A stretch of DNA of 64,000 nucleotides from positions 39,233 through 103,232 of the forward strand of contig JAREIK010002413.1 in the NCBI GenBank assembly GCA_029783825.1, in the 5' to 3' direction. This document shows positions 1-12,068 of the stretch, piece by piece. The notes beneath the pieces are model-generated. The model was given only the letters and a program-made list of their open reading frames with translations. It searched no databases and was not told where the DNA came from. The stretch comes from Sapria himalayana (lineage: Eukaryota > Streptophyta > Magnoliopsida > Malpighiales > Rafflesiaceae). A program made the position numbers and the translations under genes. Position 1 is the first letter of the stretch. Each line of letters starts with the position of its first letter.

Positions 1-3000
1 TTTGAAAATATAATAATTTTAAATTTTTTAAAATGTGAATATAATATTTAGTAATAAGAATTAATATATTATATATAATATAAACTAAATATAAACAATT
101 TTATTGATTGAATTATATCGATTATCAAAAAATAAAATTAATATGCTATTATTAATATGATAGATATAAATTAAAATATAATTGCAAACCAAAACTATTC
201 AAATCCGAGTAAATTTATTACTAAATAATAATTTTTTTTTAGTTTTTGCTTCTTTTTATCAGCTTTATATTTTTTTTTGATGAAAAATAAATTATTTAAA
301 ATATATTTGTATCACTCATATTATTTTGTAATTAATATTTTAATAAATTATTTAAATTATATTTAAGGTTTGAGAGTTTAAAGGTTTAATTATTTAGGGG
401 CTTTTTGTGATGAGGAGTTTAGAGGTTTATGTTTTTAGGGAATTAGTGGTCTATAAGTTTTATTTAAACAAAGATATAACGAAAAATTTATTTTATTATT
501 TTTTTAATTTTTGAAGGTTATAACCTTTGAAAATAAAAAAGTTTTTAAATTTTTTTCAAATGTAAATATAATATTTAGTTATAATAATCTTAATAAATAT
601 AAGTCATTTAAATTCAATATAAATAATCACATTGCTAGATATTATAATAATAAATAATTAAATTAATAAACTATTATTAATTAGATAGATATTATTTAAA
701 ATATATTTGCAAAATCTAAATTTATTAAAAATCAAAGTAAAATATATTACTTAATAATAATTTTTTTAATGTTTTGCTTTTTTTATAACTTTATATTTTT
801 GTTATTATAAATAAATTATTTAAATTAATTTGTCTTACTCATAATTTAATTTGTAATTTATAATTCTTTAATAATAAACTAATAAATAAATAAAATAATT
901 ATTTAAATTTATAATGAATACAAATAAAATTGAGATTTTTTATTTATTATTCAGGATATACCGATTTAATGGTTTAAGTATTTAGGTGTTTTTTGGTTTA
1001 GGAGTTTAATGATTTAAGTGTTTAGTCCTTTAGTGATTTATAGTTATTATCTAAAGAATTAAAAAAGAAAAAATTTGATTTTTTGATTTTTTTTTAATTT
1101 TTGAAGGTTGTAACCTTTGAAAATATAATAATTTTAAATTTTTTTAAATGTGAATATAATATTAAGTTATAATAATCTTAATAATTATATATAATGTAAA
1201 CTAAATATAAATAATTTTATGAATAGATATTATAATGATGATCAATAAATAAATTAATAAACTAGTATTAATCAGAATTATTTAAAATAAAATATAATTG
1301 TAGAATCTAAAATAATTCAAAATCAAAATAAGATATATTACTAAATAATAATTTTTTATTTTAAAAATTTTGGCATATTTTATAAGCAGATATTTTTTTT
1401 TGATGAAAAATAAATTATTTAAATTATATCAGTCTCACTAATAATTTATTTTGTAATTAATATTTCAATAAAAATAAATTGATAAATAATTAAAATGAAT
1501 ATTTAAAATTATAATGAATACTAATAAAAAGAGATTTATGAATTATTATTTAGGGTATACCTATTTAATGGTTTATGTTTTTTGTGGATTTGAGGTTAAG
1601 GAGTTTATTACTTTATATGTTTGCACATTTAGGTGTTTATAGGTATTATTTAATCAAAGAAATAACAAAAAAAATTATTTTTATGAATTTTATGATTTTC
1701 AATGGTTATTACCTTTGAAAATATAATAATTTTTTAATCTTTCTAAAATATGAATGCAATACTTAGTTATAATAATTTTAATAATTATATTTGATTTAAA
1801 TTTAATATAAAAAATTTTATTAATATATATTATTATAATGATCGAAAAATAAATTAATAAACTATTATTAATAAGATAGATATTAATTAAAATATATTTG
1901 CAGAACCCAAAATAATTCAAAATCAAAGTAAATTATATTACTAAATAAAATTTTAAATTTTTGAAATTTTGTTTATTTTTATAAGCTTATTTTTTTTTCC
2001 ATAAAAAATAATTTATTTAAATTATATCTGTCTCACTCGTTATTTATTTTGTAATTAATATTTCTATCAAAATAAACTAAAAAATAATTAAAATGAATAT
2101 TTAAAATTATAATGAATACAAATAAAAATGAGATTTATTATTTATTATTTAGGTTATATAGATTTAATGGTTTAAGTATTTAGGGGGTTTTGCGATTTAG
2201 GAGTCTAGAGATTTAAATGTCTTATTCATTTAGTGGTATATAAGTTTTATTGAAATAATAAAATAATAAAAAATTATTTTTTGATTTTTTATCATTTTTG
2301 AAGGTTATAATAACTTAATAATTATAAGATATTTTAATTGAATATAAGTAATTTTATTATTCAATATTATAAAAATGATCAAATAATAAATTAATAAACT
2401 ATTATTAATAATATTGATCGCAATTAAAATATAATTGCAAAACCTATATAGAATGATTCAAAATCAAAGTAAAATATATTACTAAATAATAATTTTTTGT
2501 TTTTAAATTTTTACCTCTATATATAAGCTTATTTATTTTTTGATTAAAAATAATTTATTATAATTATATTTAGTCTCACTCATTATTTATTTTGTGATTG
2601 ATATTTCTATAAAAAATAAACTAATAAAAAATTAAAATGAATATTTAAAATTATAATGAATACAAATTAAAATGAGATTTATGATTTATTATATATGGTA
2701 TACTGGTATAATGATTTGATTATTTAGGAGTTTTGTCGTTTAGGAGTTTAGTAATTTATGTTTTTAGGCATTTATTAGTTTGTAGGTTTTATTTATATAA
2801 TAAAAATTTAAAATTCTTTTTTTGATTTTTTATGATTTTCAAAGGTTATAATCTTTGAAAATAAAATAATTTTTAAAATTTTTTGAAATGTGAATACTAT
2901 GTATAATTATATTAATATTACTAATTATATATCATATAAATTCAATATAAATAATTTTAATGATAGATAATATAATAATGATCAAAAATTAAATTAATAA

Positions 3001-5332
3001 ACTATTATTAATAATATAAATATTAATTAAAAATATTTACATAACACAAAATGATTCAAAATCATATTAAAATATATTACTAAATAATATTATTTAATTT
3101 TTAAAATTTTTCTTCTTTTTATAAGCTTATATTTTTTTTATTTAAATAAATTATTTAAATAATATTTGTCTTACTCGAAATTTATTTTGTAATTAATTTT
3201 TCTAAATAATTAAACTATAAATAATTAAAATGAATATTAAAAATTATAATAAATAGAAATAAAAATGAGATTTATTATTTATTAAGTAGTATATAGCTGT
3301 TAAAAGGTTTATGTATTTAGGGGTTTCTGGATTTATGAGGTTACTGATTTAAGTAACTAAGCATTTAATGACCTATAGGTTTTATTTAAAAAATGAAATA
3401 ACAAAAAAATTATTTTTATTATTTTTTCTCATTTTTCAGGGTTATAACCTTTGAAAATATAATAAATTTTAATTTTTTTTCAAAAGTGAATACAATATTT
3501 AGTTATAATAATCATTATATTTAAATATCATATAAATTCAATATACCCTATTTTACTGATAAATATTCTAATAATGATCAAAAAATAAATAAAAAATCTA
3601 TTATTAATAAGATAGATATCAATTAAAATATAATTATAAATCCTTAAATAATTCAAAAACAAAGCAAAATATATTACAATATAATAATTTTTTGTTTTGA
3701 TTTTTTTTTATTTTAAAAAGTTAATCTATATTTTTTGATTAAAAATAATTTATATAAATTATATTTGTCTATCTCATAATTTATTTTGTAATTAATATTT
3801 ATATAAAAATAAATAAATAAATAATTTAAATGAATATTTAAAATTATAATGAAAAAAATGAGATTTATCAACTATTATATCTGCCTCAGTAAATATTTTA
3901 TTTTTTAATTAATATTTCTATAAAAATAAACTGATAAATAATTAAAATAAAAATTTTAAATTATACTCAATAAAAATTAAAATGAGATTTATGATTTATT
4001 ATTAATGTATACCGGTTTAATGGTTTAAGTATTTAGATGTTATGTCATTTTAAAATTTAGTGATTTATGTTTTTAGGCATTTAGTGGTTTATAGGTTTTA
4101 TTTAAATAATAAAATAATAAAAAAATTTATAATTTTTTCACATTATCATAGATTATAACCTTTGAAAATATATAATATTTAAAATTTTCTTAAATGTAAA
4201 TATAATATTTTAGTTATAATAATATTAATAATTATAAATCATATAAATTCAATATAAATAATTTTATTGATAGACATTATAATAATGATCAAAAATTAAA
4301 TTAATAAACTATTAATAAAAATATATAAATTAATTAAAAAATATTTACAAAACCCAAATTGATTGAAAATTAAAGTAAAATATATTACTGGATAATAATT
4401 TTAAATTTTTAAATTTATACTTCTTTTATATGCGTATATATATTATTTCAATTAAAATAAATTAATTAAATTATATTTGTCTCACTCATCATTTATTTTG
4501 TAATAAATATTTCTATAAAAATAAACTAATAAATAATTAAAATAAATATTTAAAATTATAATAAATAGAAATAAAAATTAGATTATTTATTTATTATGTA
4601 TTATATATCACTTTAATGGTTACTATATTTAGGCATTACGGGGTCTAGGAGTTTCTTATTTAACTGTGTATGCATTTTGTAGTTTATAGGTTTTATTTAA
4701 AAAATAAAAAAAACAAAAAAATTATTTTTATTAATATTTGATATTTTCAAAGGTTATAACCATGTAAAATATAATAATTTTTAAATTTTTTTCAAAAGTG
4801 AATTCAATATTTAGTTATAATAATAATTATATTTATATATCTTATTAATTCATTATAGATTATTTTATTGATAAATATTCTAATAATCAACAAAAAATAA
4901 ATTAATAATCTATTATTAATAAGATATATATCAATTATAATATAATTACAAAACATAAAATGATTCAGATGCAAAACAAAATATATTACTATATAATAAT
5001 TTTTTGTTTTGAAATTTTTTTTTCTTTTAAAAAGTTTATCTATATTATTTTGATGAAAAATAATTAATATAAATTATATTTGTATAATTCAAAATTTATT
5101 TTGTAATTAATATTTATATAAAAATAAACAAATAAATAATTAAATTTGAATATTTAAAATTAAAATGAAAAAAAAAATGAGATTTATTCTTTATTATTTA
5201 GGATATACCGGTTTAATTTAAATTAGATCTGTCTCACTTTTAATTTATTTTTTAATTATTATTTATATAAAATAAACTGATAAATAATTAAAATAATAAT
5301 TAAAATTATACTGAATAATTAAAATAATTTTA
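1..5332 (+). repeat. AT-rich ~600-bp satellite, block 1
   Basis: Head-to-tail satellite monomers with no coding potential. The conserved palindrome (core GGTTATAACC) or its variant falls near 513, 1113, 1702, 2301, 2841, 3440, 4152 and 4752, giving spacings of about 540-600 bp and one of about 710 bp. The wide spacing (3440 to 4152) is the long monomer form. The 2301 copy has a damaged palindrome (GGTTATAATAAC). The monomers near 513, 1113, 1702, 2841, 3440, 4152 and 4752 resemble, in order, those near 9969, 10501, 12413, 13381, 13902, 15245 and 15843, so this is one more copy of the higher-order series. It is the only copy where the monomers near 1702 and 2301 are both complete. Confidence 0.9.
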
Positions 5333-6429
5333 TTATGTTCCTCTCTCAACTCTAGAATGATTGCTAAAGCTCTAACCAAAATATAGAAGCTTTTACTTTA
5401 TCTCTATTATGTCTCATCATATTTGATGTTGAATCACTGGGCTATCAAAGGTAATTTGACTCATTTACACTAAGAGACTAATCCAAATTTGTACCCCGAT
5501 CTGTTGAAATAGCTAGTTGTTGAGGATGCTATTTATATTGATTATTGTGATTTCTTTTAAAATATCTCTCATGCACACACTCAAAGCAATTTTTTTAAAA
5601 CATAGTTCACCTGTAAAAAAATAACCACCTTGAAGCCTATTAGAACAAACTAGCCCCAGGGCAGTTTAATAAGGGTAAGATGTATGAGCTCTCTTTCAAT
5701 AAAGAATCAAAAAATTTATTTTATTGGCATGTCTAAGCCCTTTCTTTATATCCTCTTGGATATGAAAATTATCATTTCTTTCTTTGTATATTAAATGAGT
5801 TATGTATACAAGCTCACAATACCCAAAAAGGTGTAAATAAATGATATTCAAATGTATAAAAGGTTTTAATCTTTCCTCAAAATATTAGTCTTGCATATTG
5901 ACACTTGATGTCACAAATCAAAGGAAAAATCCATTGTGATATTTCCAATCCCAAAAATTTTAGCTATAGAAAGTTATAAAGAGTAGTACTCGAGCTTTAA
6001 CTATTTCTAAGGTCATGACTTCTACTCTTGAGAAATATCCAAAGTTACAATCATTCCTAGTGCAATGACATTGCAATATAAATATAAAATGCACAAGCTA
6101 TGGTCATATCCAATACTGTGACCCAGTATTATAGTGATTAAATATGTATTCATGATCATTCTTAGTGCCATAACAATATGTTCAACAGAGAGACACAAGT
6201 TATGGCATATTCTCATCGATATGATTTTGTGTTCTAGAGACAAAATATACAATAATGACCATTGCTAATGCTACAATAATCTAAAGCAAGAAAGTGACTG
6301 AATCCATAACTCACCCCTTGAGTCATGACTTTGTGTTACATAAACAAAAACATAAATTTGTGACATTCCTAAAAGTTGTGAATTTCAATTTAACACTTAG
6401 TCATTTGATTATAAAAGTGCAAATCAAGA
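5333..6429. other. Unidentified left part of insert copy 1
   Basis: About 1.1 kb of moderately A+T-rich unique sequence. It contains scattered related words such as GTCATGACTT (near 6013) and GAGTCATGACTTTG (near 6321), and TATGGTCATATCC, but no clear tandem unit. The part before 5625 is absent from copy 2; the rest is shared with 44507-45316. A 76-codon minus-strand frame at 6022-6252 is conserved in copy 2 (44894-45133) with a handful of substitutions. It has no recognisable domain, and general sequence conservation between the copies explains it. The origin (LTR fragment, other repeat or host sequence) is unknown. Confidence 0.5.
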
Positions 6430-6506
6430 GATTTAGGATTTAGGGTTTATGTGTTAGGGTTATAGTTTATGGTTTAAAATTTTAGGATTTAAAGTTTAGG
6501 GTTTAT
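6430..6506 (+). repeat. Degenerate 7-bp telomere-like array in insert copy 1
   Basis: Eleven consecutive 7-bp units read in perfect phase: GATTTAG, GATTTAG, GGTTTAT, GTGTTAG, GGTTATA, GTTTATG, GTTTAAA, ATTTTAG, GATTTAA, AGTTTAG, GGTTTAT. The consensus GGTTTAG is a rotation of the plant telomeric repeat TTTAGGG. No unit is fully canonical across its neighbours, so the array is old. It ends directly against the T-rich tract at about 6507. Confidence 0.85.
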
Positions 6507-7801
6507 AATTTTTTTTTGTTTTTTTTTTGGTAAAATACACACTTTATTTATCATTTAGGCACATAACTTACAAGAGACTAAAAAGCTGACTAATTTAGGC
6601 CAGCCCACCAAATCCTATGCACCTTAATGATTCTATGCTTAAAATATATAAAAAACATAATTCCTGATAATTCCAAGCGTACGAATACAACTAAAATCAC
6701 CTGACATTCCCGGATGTCAAAGTTGGGATTCAGTAATTATGCGCACTGCGTCCTTTCCATTTGGATTTATCCAAGCCTTTTCGAGGAACCTGAATGATGC
6801 ACCATATTAAAATTATGCAAATATAAGATTGTGCATGTGTGTGACATGCAGCATCAAGCATTTGCCTATGTCATTGCTATGCAATGGAATACATGTAAAA
6901 CTGAATACTCATAAATCCACAAGTCCATATCTACGACACTTTGTCAATTCATTCTCACCTCTGAATTCCAGAATCTTTTGCTCCAATGATCCTCAAAAGA
7001 GTATTACTTGGGATAGAATGCTTCCTCCTCAAACTCCAAGAAATGGCTATGTGTTGCACCGACAAAATATCAAAAAATATGTATGCATCGTTTGTGCATG
7101 TGTGATGAGGTCCATCTCATGGTCTAATTATCTACGTGTACAACCAAGCTAGAATACATGTAAAATTACAAAATGCTATAAAGATGGGTCTTCTGCTCTC
7201 GAGAGTGTAGCATCGCCTAATGTATATTTACAAAATGCATTACTGGGCCCCCCTTAGAGATACTCATGGGTCCAGTTGCCCTGATTGCATGCTACATAGA
7301 GAACAGGAAAGATTGTGTTTGTGAGTATGTCATGATCCGTCTCAACAAGTACATGGTGCATACAAAGTCCAAAATACAAATAAGATTACAAACATAAACT
7401 ACAAGTTTGAATCTTTCGCTCCCGTGTGGCTGGTCTGGACTCCATTGGTTGCTAGCCCTGCTTAGTGATGCTTCGGATTTTGCTGGCTCTCCAATTAATC
7501 ATGGATTAACTGCTACACCTGTTGGGCGATGGTTGGGTGGCCCTCTATGCTGCCTGATAGGGATAGTGGGACCCACTCCTAGCCACTGCTAGGATTATTC
7601 CCGACCACTTTACTCGATCTCATCAGTTGTCTCAATGTTATCAACTCGGCTTGCTAGTGGGGCCTTCTACAAGATGGTGGCCCATATTTCTAGTTGCTTC
7701 TAAGACTTGTTGGCCCGAATAACTACTACACCAAAATGGAAAAGAATATGTGCACGTGTGTACTATGGTTCGTCGCTATGTGTGTGTGGTGTAGTAGTAT
7801 C
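6507..7801 (-). mobile_element. Retroposed transcript-like segment, copy 1
   Basis: Read on the minus strand, this segment ends in an A-rich tail (the T tract at about 6507-6530) preceded by an AATAAA polyadenylation-like signal (complement of TTTATT near 6544) about 15 bases upstream. That is the layout of a reverse-transcribed polyadenylated RNA, such as a processed pseudogene, a SINE/LINE 3' end or a non-coding transcript. The body is of ordinary composition and differs from the satellite. No long open frame or reverse transcriptase motif is visible on either strand. The 61-codon plus-strand frame at 7407-7592 is conserved in copy 2 but starts with TTG and is probably chance. The 5' end of the supposed transcript would lie near 7801. 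Confidence 0.5.
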
Positions 7802-10800
7802 ATGGTTTAGAAGTTTAGTAATTTAAGTATTTAGGTATTTTGTGGTTTATAGGTTTTATTTAAAAAATTAAATAACAAAAAAAATATATTTTTAATTTTT
7901 TCTAATTTTCAAGGTTATAACCATTGAAAATATTATAATTTTTAAATTTTTTTTTTCAAATGTTTAAAACAATATTTTATTATAATAATCATAAAAATAA
8001 AATATCATGTAAATTCAATATAAATAATTTTATTGATCGATATTATAATACTAATCATAAAATAGATTAATAAACTATTATTAATAAGATAGATATTAAT
8101 TAAAATATATTTGCAGCGCCTAAAACAATTCAAAATCAAAGTAAAATATATTACTAAATAATAATTTTTTATTTTTAAATTTTTGATTCTTTTTATAAGC
8201 TTATAAATTTTTTTAATGAAGATAAATTATTTAAATTATATTTGTTTCATTCATAATTTTATTTTGCAATTAATATTTCTATAAAAATAAACTAATAAAT
8301 AATTAAATGAATATTAAAATTATAATGAATACAAAAAAAATAAGATTTATGATTAATTATTTAGGGTATACAGGTTTAATGGTTTAAGTATTTAGGAGTT
8401 TAGGAGTTTAGTGATTTAAGTTTTTAAGGATTAGTAATTTATATGATTTATTTAAATAATGAAATAACAAATAAAATATTTTTCATATTTTTTATCAATT
8501 TTGAAGGTTATAACCTTTATAAATATAATAATTTTTAAATTTTTTTCAAATATGAATACAATATTTACTTATAATAAACTTAATAATTATATATCATGTA
8601 AATTAAAAATAGATAATTTTATTGATAGATATTAATAAACTAAATATAAATATAAATATAACATTGATCAAAAAATAAATTAATAATCTATTATTTATTG
8701 ATAGATATTTATATATTATTTATAAATACTTAAACCTTTAAAGATGGTTTAAATGTTTAAGTATTTAAGGGTTTTGTGGTTTTGGGGTTTATGAGTTTAA
8801 TGATTTAAGCATTTTGGCATTTAGTAGTTTATAGATTTTATATAAACTATAAAATAACAAAAAATTTATTTTTGTGATTTTATCTAATTTTCAAAGATAA
8901 CCATTACAAATATAATAATTTTTAAATTATTTTCAAATGTAAATATAATATTTAGTTATAATAATCTTTATAATATATAACATGTAAATTCAATATAAAT
9001 AATTTTATTGATAAATATTCTAATAATGATCAAAAAATAAATTAATTATCTATTATTAATAAGATAGATATCAATTAAAATATAATTATAAAACTTAAAA
9101 TGATTCAGATGTAAATCAAAATATATTACTATATAATAATTTTTTGTTTTGAAATTTTTACTTCTTTTTATAAGTTTACATATATTTTTTGATGAAAAAT
9201 AATTTATATAAATATATTTATCTAACTCATAATTTATATTGTAATTAATATTTAATAAAAATAAACGAATAAATAAATAATATGAATATTTTAAATTATA
9301 ATGAAAAAAATAATATTGAGATTTATTATTTATTATTTAGGGTATACTAGTTTAAAAGGATTAACTATTTACGGTTTTGGAGATTTCAGAGTTATTGACT
9401 TAAGTGTTTAGGCATTTAGTAGTTTCTAAGATTTATTTAAACAATGAAATAACAGAAAAATTATTTTTGATATTTTCTCACGTTTTCTAATGTCATAACC
9501 TTTGAAAATATAATAATTTTAAATTTTTTTTATAAATGTGAATACAATATTTAGTAATAATAATTATTATAATTATATATATTATAAACTAAATATAAAA
9601 AATTTTATTTATAGATATGATATCAATTATCAAAAAATAAATTAATATGCTATTATTAATATGATAGATATAAATTAAAAAATAATTGCAAAACCTAAAA
9701 TTATTCAAAATCAAAGTAAAAGTTATTACCAAATAATAATTTTTGTTTTTTAGTTTTTGCTTCTTTTTATAAGCTAATATTTTTTTGATAAAAAATAAAT
9801 TATTTAAATTATATTTAAGGTTTACGAGTTTAAAGTTTTAAGTATTTACAGGCTTTGGTGTTTAGGTGTTTATAGATTTAAGTATTTAGGCATTTAGTGG
9901 TCTATAAGATTTATTTAAAAAATGATATAACAAAAAATTTAATTATATTTTTTTTTCTAATTTTTGAAGGTTATAACCTTTGAAAATAAAAAAGTTTTTA
10001 AATTTTTTTTCAATGTAAATATAATATTTAGTTATAATAATCTTAATAAATATAAGTCATTTAAATTCAATATAAATAATCACATTGCAAGATATTATAA
10101 TAATAATCAATAAATAAATTAATAAACTATTATTACTTAGATAGATATTTTTTAAAATATATTTGCAAAATCTAAATTTATTCAAAATCAAAGTTTATTT
10201 TACTAAATAATAATTTTTTTTAATATTTTGCTTTTTTAATAAGTTTATATTTTTATTATTAAAAATAAATTATTTAAATTATATTTGTCTTCCTCATAAT
10301 TTGTTTTGTAATTTATAATTCTATAAAAAAGCTAATAAATAATTAAAATAAATATTTAAAATTATAATGAATACAAATAAAATTAAGATTTATTATTTAT
10401 TATTCACGATATACATGTTTAATGGTTTAAGTATTTTGGTGTTTTGGGGTTTAGCCATTTAAGTGTTTATGCCTTAACTAATTTTATCTAATTTTTGAAG
10501 GTTATAACCTTTGAAAATATAATAATTTTTAGTTTTTTTTAAAATGTGAATATAATATTTAGATATAATAATCTTGTTAATTATATATAATCTAAAATCA
10601 ATATAAATAATTTTATTAATAGATATTATAATAATGATCAATAAATAAATTAATAAACTATTATTAATTAGAATGATATAAATTAAAATATAATTGCAAA
10701 TCTAAAATTATTCAAAATTAAATTAAATTAAATTACTAAATAATAATATTTAGTTTTAAAAATTTTGCCTCTTTTTATGATCTTATATTTTTTTGATGAA

Positions 10801-11295
10801 AAATAAATTATTTATATTATATCTGTCTCACTAATAATTTATTTTTTAATTAATATTTCAATAAAAATAAATTGATAAATAATTAAAATGAATATTTAAA
10901 TTATAAAGAATACTAATAAAAATAAGATTTATTATTTATTATTTAGAGTATACTAATTTAAAGGATTATGTATTTATGGGCTTCGGGGTTTAGGAGTTTA
11001 GTCATTAAGAATTTAGGTATTTTGTTGTTTATAGATTTTATTTAAAAAATCTAATAACAAAAAATTTATTTTTTTATTTTTTCTTATTTTCAAAGGTTAT
11101 AACTTTTGACAACTTAATAATTTTAAAATTTTTTTAAAATGTGAAAATATTATTTTGTTATAAAAATCTACATAATTATATATTATGTAAATTCAAAATA
11201 ATTAATTTTTTTATAGATAGTATGATGACGATAATAAAATAATTTAATAAACTAGTATTAATAAGATAGATATTAAATAAAATTTATTTGCAAAA

Positions 11296-11835
11296 CCTAA
11301 AATGATTAAAAATCAAAGTAAAATATAATAATAAAATAGATATTAAATAAAACTATTATTAATAAGATAAAATATACAGGTTTAAAAGATTATATATTTA
11401 GGAGTTTTGGGATTTAAGAATTTAGTGATTTAGTGTTTAGCCATTTAGTAGTTTATAGGTTTTATTTAAAAAATAAAATAACAAAAAATATTTTTTTGTT
11501 TTTTGTTCTCATTTTTGAAGGATATAACCTTAGAAACTATAACAATTTTTAAATTTTTTTAAATGCCTAAAATGATTAAAAATCAAAGTAAAATATAATA
11601 ATAAAATAGATATTAAATAAAATTATTATTAATAAGATAAAATATACAGGTTTAAAAGATTATATATTTAGGAGTTTTGGGATTTAAGAATTTAGTGATT
11701 TAGTGTTTAGCCATTTAGTAGTTTATAGGTTTTATTTAAAAAATAAAATAACAAAAAATATTTTTTTGTTTTTTGTTCTCATTTTTGAAGGATATAACCT
11801 TAGAAACTATAACAATTTTTAAATTTTTTTAAATG
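11296..11835 (+). repeat. Recent 270-bp tandem duplication within the satellite
   Basis: The 270-bp segment 11296-11565 is repeated immediately as 11566-11835. I see a single difference: AAAACTATTATT in the first copy and AAAATTATTATT in the second. The segment covers the end of the A/T body, the 8-bp-unit domain and the palindrome of one monomer. Neighbouring monomers differ at many sites, so this duplication is far younger than the rest of the array. The corresponding places near 26040-26310 and 51800-52080 hold only one copy. Confidence 0.93.
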
Positions 11836-12033
11836 CGAATACTATATTTAGTTATGATAATCTTTTAATTATATATCATGTAAATTCAACATAAACAATT
11901 ATATTGATATATATTATAATAATGATCATACAAAAGATTAATAAACAATTTTTAATAAGATAAAAATTGTTTAAAATATATTTATAAAACCTAAAATGAT
12001 TCAAAATCTAAGTGAAATATTTTACTAAATATT

Positions 12034-12068
12034 AATTTTAAATTTTTAAATTTTTAAATTTTTAAATA
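12034..12068 (+). repeat. TAAATTTT microsatellite-like tract
   Basis: The word TAAATTTT or TTAAATTTTT is repeated about four times in a row. The equivalent monomers near 26510 and 52270 have only one or two copies, so the tract expanded locally. Confidence 0.7.

Larger units (their letters stand above)
5333..7801. mobile_element. Non-satellite insert, copy 1 (composite, unidentified)
   Basis: Base composition changes abruptly at both ends, from nearly pure A/T satellite to ordinary mixed sequence. Three parts can be seen: an unidentified A+T-moderate segment (about 5333-6429), an 11-unit degenerate telomeric array (6430-6506), and a T-rich tract followed by a segment that looks like a minus-strand retroposed transcript (about 6507-7801). 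There are no terminal inverted repeats, no LTR pair and no clear target duplication. The satellite resumes at 7802 in the normal orientation. A second copy lies at 44507-46681, with the same right-hand junction. Open frames inside are short, several rely on non-ATG starts, and none shows a known domain. It may be a chimera of retroelement fragments; I do not recognise the family. Confidence 0.7.

Noticed and set aside
6022..6252. 76-codon minus-strand frame conserved in copy 2 (44894-45133)
   Set aside because: It is conserved only as much as the rest of the duplicated insert. Changes include radical substitutions and a shifted end, and no family is recognised.
6430..6506. Functional telomere end
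   Set aside because: The units are degenerate, internal, and flanked by unique sequence and satellite on both sides.
6829..7152. 107-codon + strand frame
   Set aside because: Broken in copy 2 by indels, so it is not maintained. Its composition looks like translated non-coding DNA.
7407..7592. 61-codon frame conserved at 46288-46473
   Set aside because: It starts with TTG in both copies, lies antisense to the inferred retroposed transcript, and has no domain. Two copies differing by a few per cent would keep a frame this short by chance.
5333..7801. Complete LTR retrotransposon
   Set aside because: There is no pair of direct terminal repeats, no primer-binding site, and no gag or pol motif on either strand.
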